Source: Ciona savignyi
Taxonomy: Eukaryota; Chordata; Ascidiacea; Phlebobranchia; Cionidae
DNA: 64,000 nucleotides
NCBI GenBank assembly: GCA_000149265.1
Contig: CH003018.1
Span: 492,792-556,791, forward strand
Direction: 5' to 3'
The translations under genes and the position numbers were made by a program. Shown here in pieces: positions 62,806 to 64,000 of the stretch (position 1 is the first letter of the stretch; the number at the start of each line of letters is the position of its first letter). A model generated the notes under the pieces. It made no database searches, was not told the DNA's origin, and worked only from the letters and a program-made list of their open reading frames with translations.

Positions 62806-64000
62806 TATCTACAGCAAAGGCCGCAAATTAATATTTTTTTTATTTTGAGGTTTACACTGTTTGCATAGTAAATGGTAAAATATAAAAAAAATATTTCACA
62901 TAGCAAAACACAGTGTCTAATCATGTGCCTCGTATTTTCTTTAAATTTATTTTTATGATTGCTTTCCACAAAATTAAAATAATGTCAAAGAATTCTTGTG
63001 TGTATGTTAGTACCCAGGGCTGATAAAACACGAACCGCCATATTGTCTTCGTCTTCACGAGTGAATCAACTATTCACCAAAAACCATTTAAACGAAAATT
63101 AACTTTTACAGTGATTGGCTGTCTATTTATATATAATTTTTTTTGTAAGTATTTTTTATATTTATAAGTAATTGTTGCGAACTAAGACGCTAGACAATCA
63201 AACGATTTTTTAGCGTCTATGTTTTTAACATACCGTTTTCTTTTTAATATGTATTTAAAATGTTGTACATTTTTTTGCAAAAGTAGTCTTAAAATGTTGT
63301 TACAAAATGAATTGCTTCATCAGACAAGACAATGTCATGCCCGTCGGTGGGCAACACAACGAGCATAGATGAAGTTCGTTCCGCTTGGATATGTGAATAT
63401 GTTCAATGGAGAATTTTTATCCGAAAAAAGTGGATTCCTTCATTCAACAATTGGCAGTAAGAAAATGTCTAAATGTCTTAGTAATACACATTACACCATT
63501 TTCTACAATTAATAACCTTATAATACGGCTTCTTAACAAAAGCGCCCACGGTCAGAATATGTTAACGACTAAAGCCTTGTGTATTTTTAAACGAATGTTT
63601 ACAGGGTAATAGTCTATTTAGGTAATATGACAATATGAGTAGCCAAAATTCTAAAATAAATATTGGAAATAATGCTAATATGTTTTTTCTACATATCCTT
63701 TGCGTGCGTAAACACTAACCACAGAATGTGCTACGAAGATTTTGAGCTTTTTATTGTGACCTATTAATGCCAAGCACCACGTTACTGTTTTTTTTTTAAA
63801 AAAACTTTTAAATGTTATGATGTAAAATTAAGGACTTCAAAAATAATCAAAATTTAGCTTGCCGATTAACCCGATAGGTAAGAGTGTCTAGTGGTGTGCT
63901 GGCGGCTTAAAGAATGTTTAATTTTAACCAGCCGCTGGAAGGTTGCGTCAATGTATAAGAAACTTAGCGGAAACCGTCTGAATCCATAATGAATTAAATA
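62806..64000. other. Intergenic at right window edge
   Basis: Holds the 3' UTR of the Ly6/TIL gene and then AT-rich sequence without supported exons. A short block at about 63860..63945 with GGTAAGAGTGTCTAGTGG and CGCTGGAAGGTTGCGTCAA is vaguely tRNA-like and could be a SINE remnant. Confidence 0.4.

Overview
The window looks like genomic DNA from a solitary ascidian, most likely a Ciona-type tunicate. It is AT-rich (only about one third G+C by eye) and gene-dense. Introns of roughly 70-600 bp have clean GT-AG borders, tRNA-derived SINEs and small DNA transposons are scattered through it, and the encoded proteins resemble single-copy chordate families. The species call is inference. The exon models were built by hand from splice sites, phase continuity and remembered family sequences; no search or transcript was available.

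Layout, left to right. 1-465 (+): 3' end of a cysteine-rich gene. 1445-13978 (-): a 23-exon SECIS-binding protein 2 (SECISBP2/SECISBP2L) gene with its L7Ae RNA-binding domain. 16152-24855 (+), head-to-head with it: a nuclear receptor coactivator 6 (NCOA6)-like gene. 25928-26488 (-): a two-pass membrane protein resembling PIRT. 27919-28704 (-): a possible three-exon small secreted protein. 30480-42346 (+): a 19-exon RADIL/RASIP1/afadin-class gene with RA, RA, FHA, DIL and PDZ domains and a candidate internal first exon. 44321-46920 (+): a plakin-repeat protein with a membrane anchor. 49243-51490 (+): an SLC16-type transporter. 52573-54402 (-), tail-to-tail with it: NAA30, the NatC catalytic subunit. 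59229-62805 (+): a secreted protein joining a Ly6/uPAR-like and a TIL domain; its third intron holds a Kolobok-type DNA transposon.

The genes do not form one pathway. Several are housekeeping: selenoprotein decoding (SECISBP2L), transcriptional coactivation (NCOA6) and N-terminal acetylation (NAA30). Others serve adhesion, junctions and the cytoskeleton (RADIL-like, plakin-repeat). The repeat content sits in introns and in the 14-16 kb and 54-57 kb intergenic stretches: two hAT-like non-autonomous elements, full and partial SINEs, a foldback element, and inverted clusters of a short GC-rich motif beside SINEs in both stretches. I recognised no retrovirus-like element, Polinton, CRISPR array, rRNA or functional tRNA gene.
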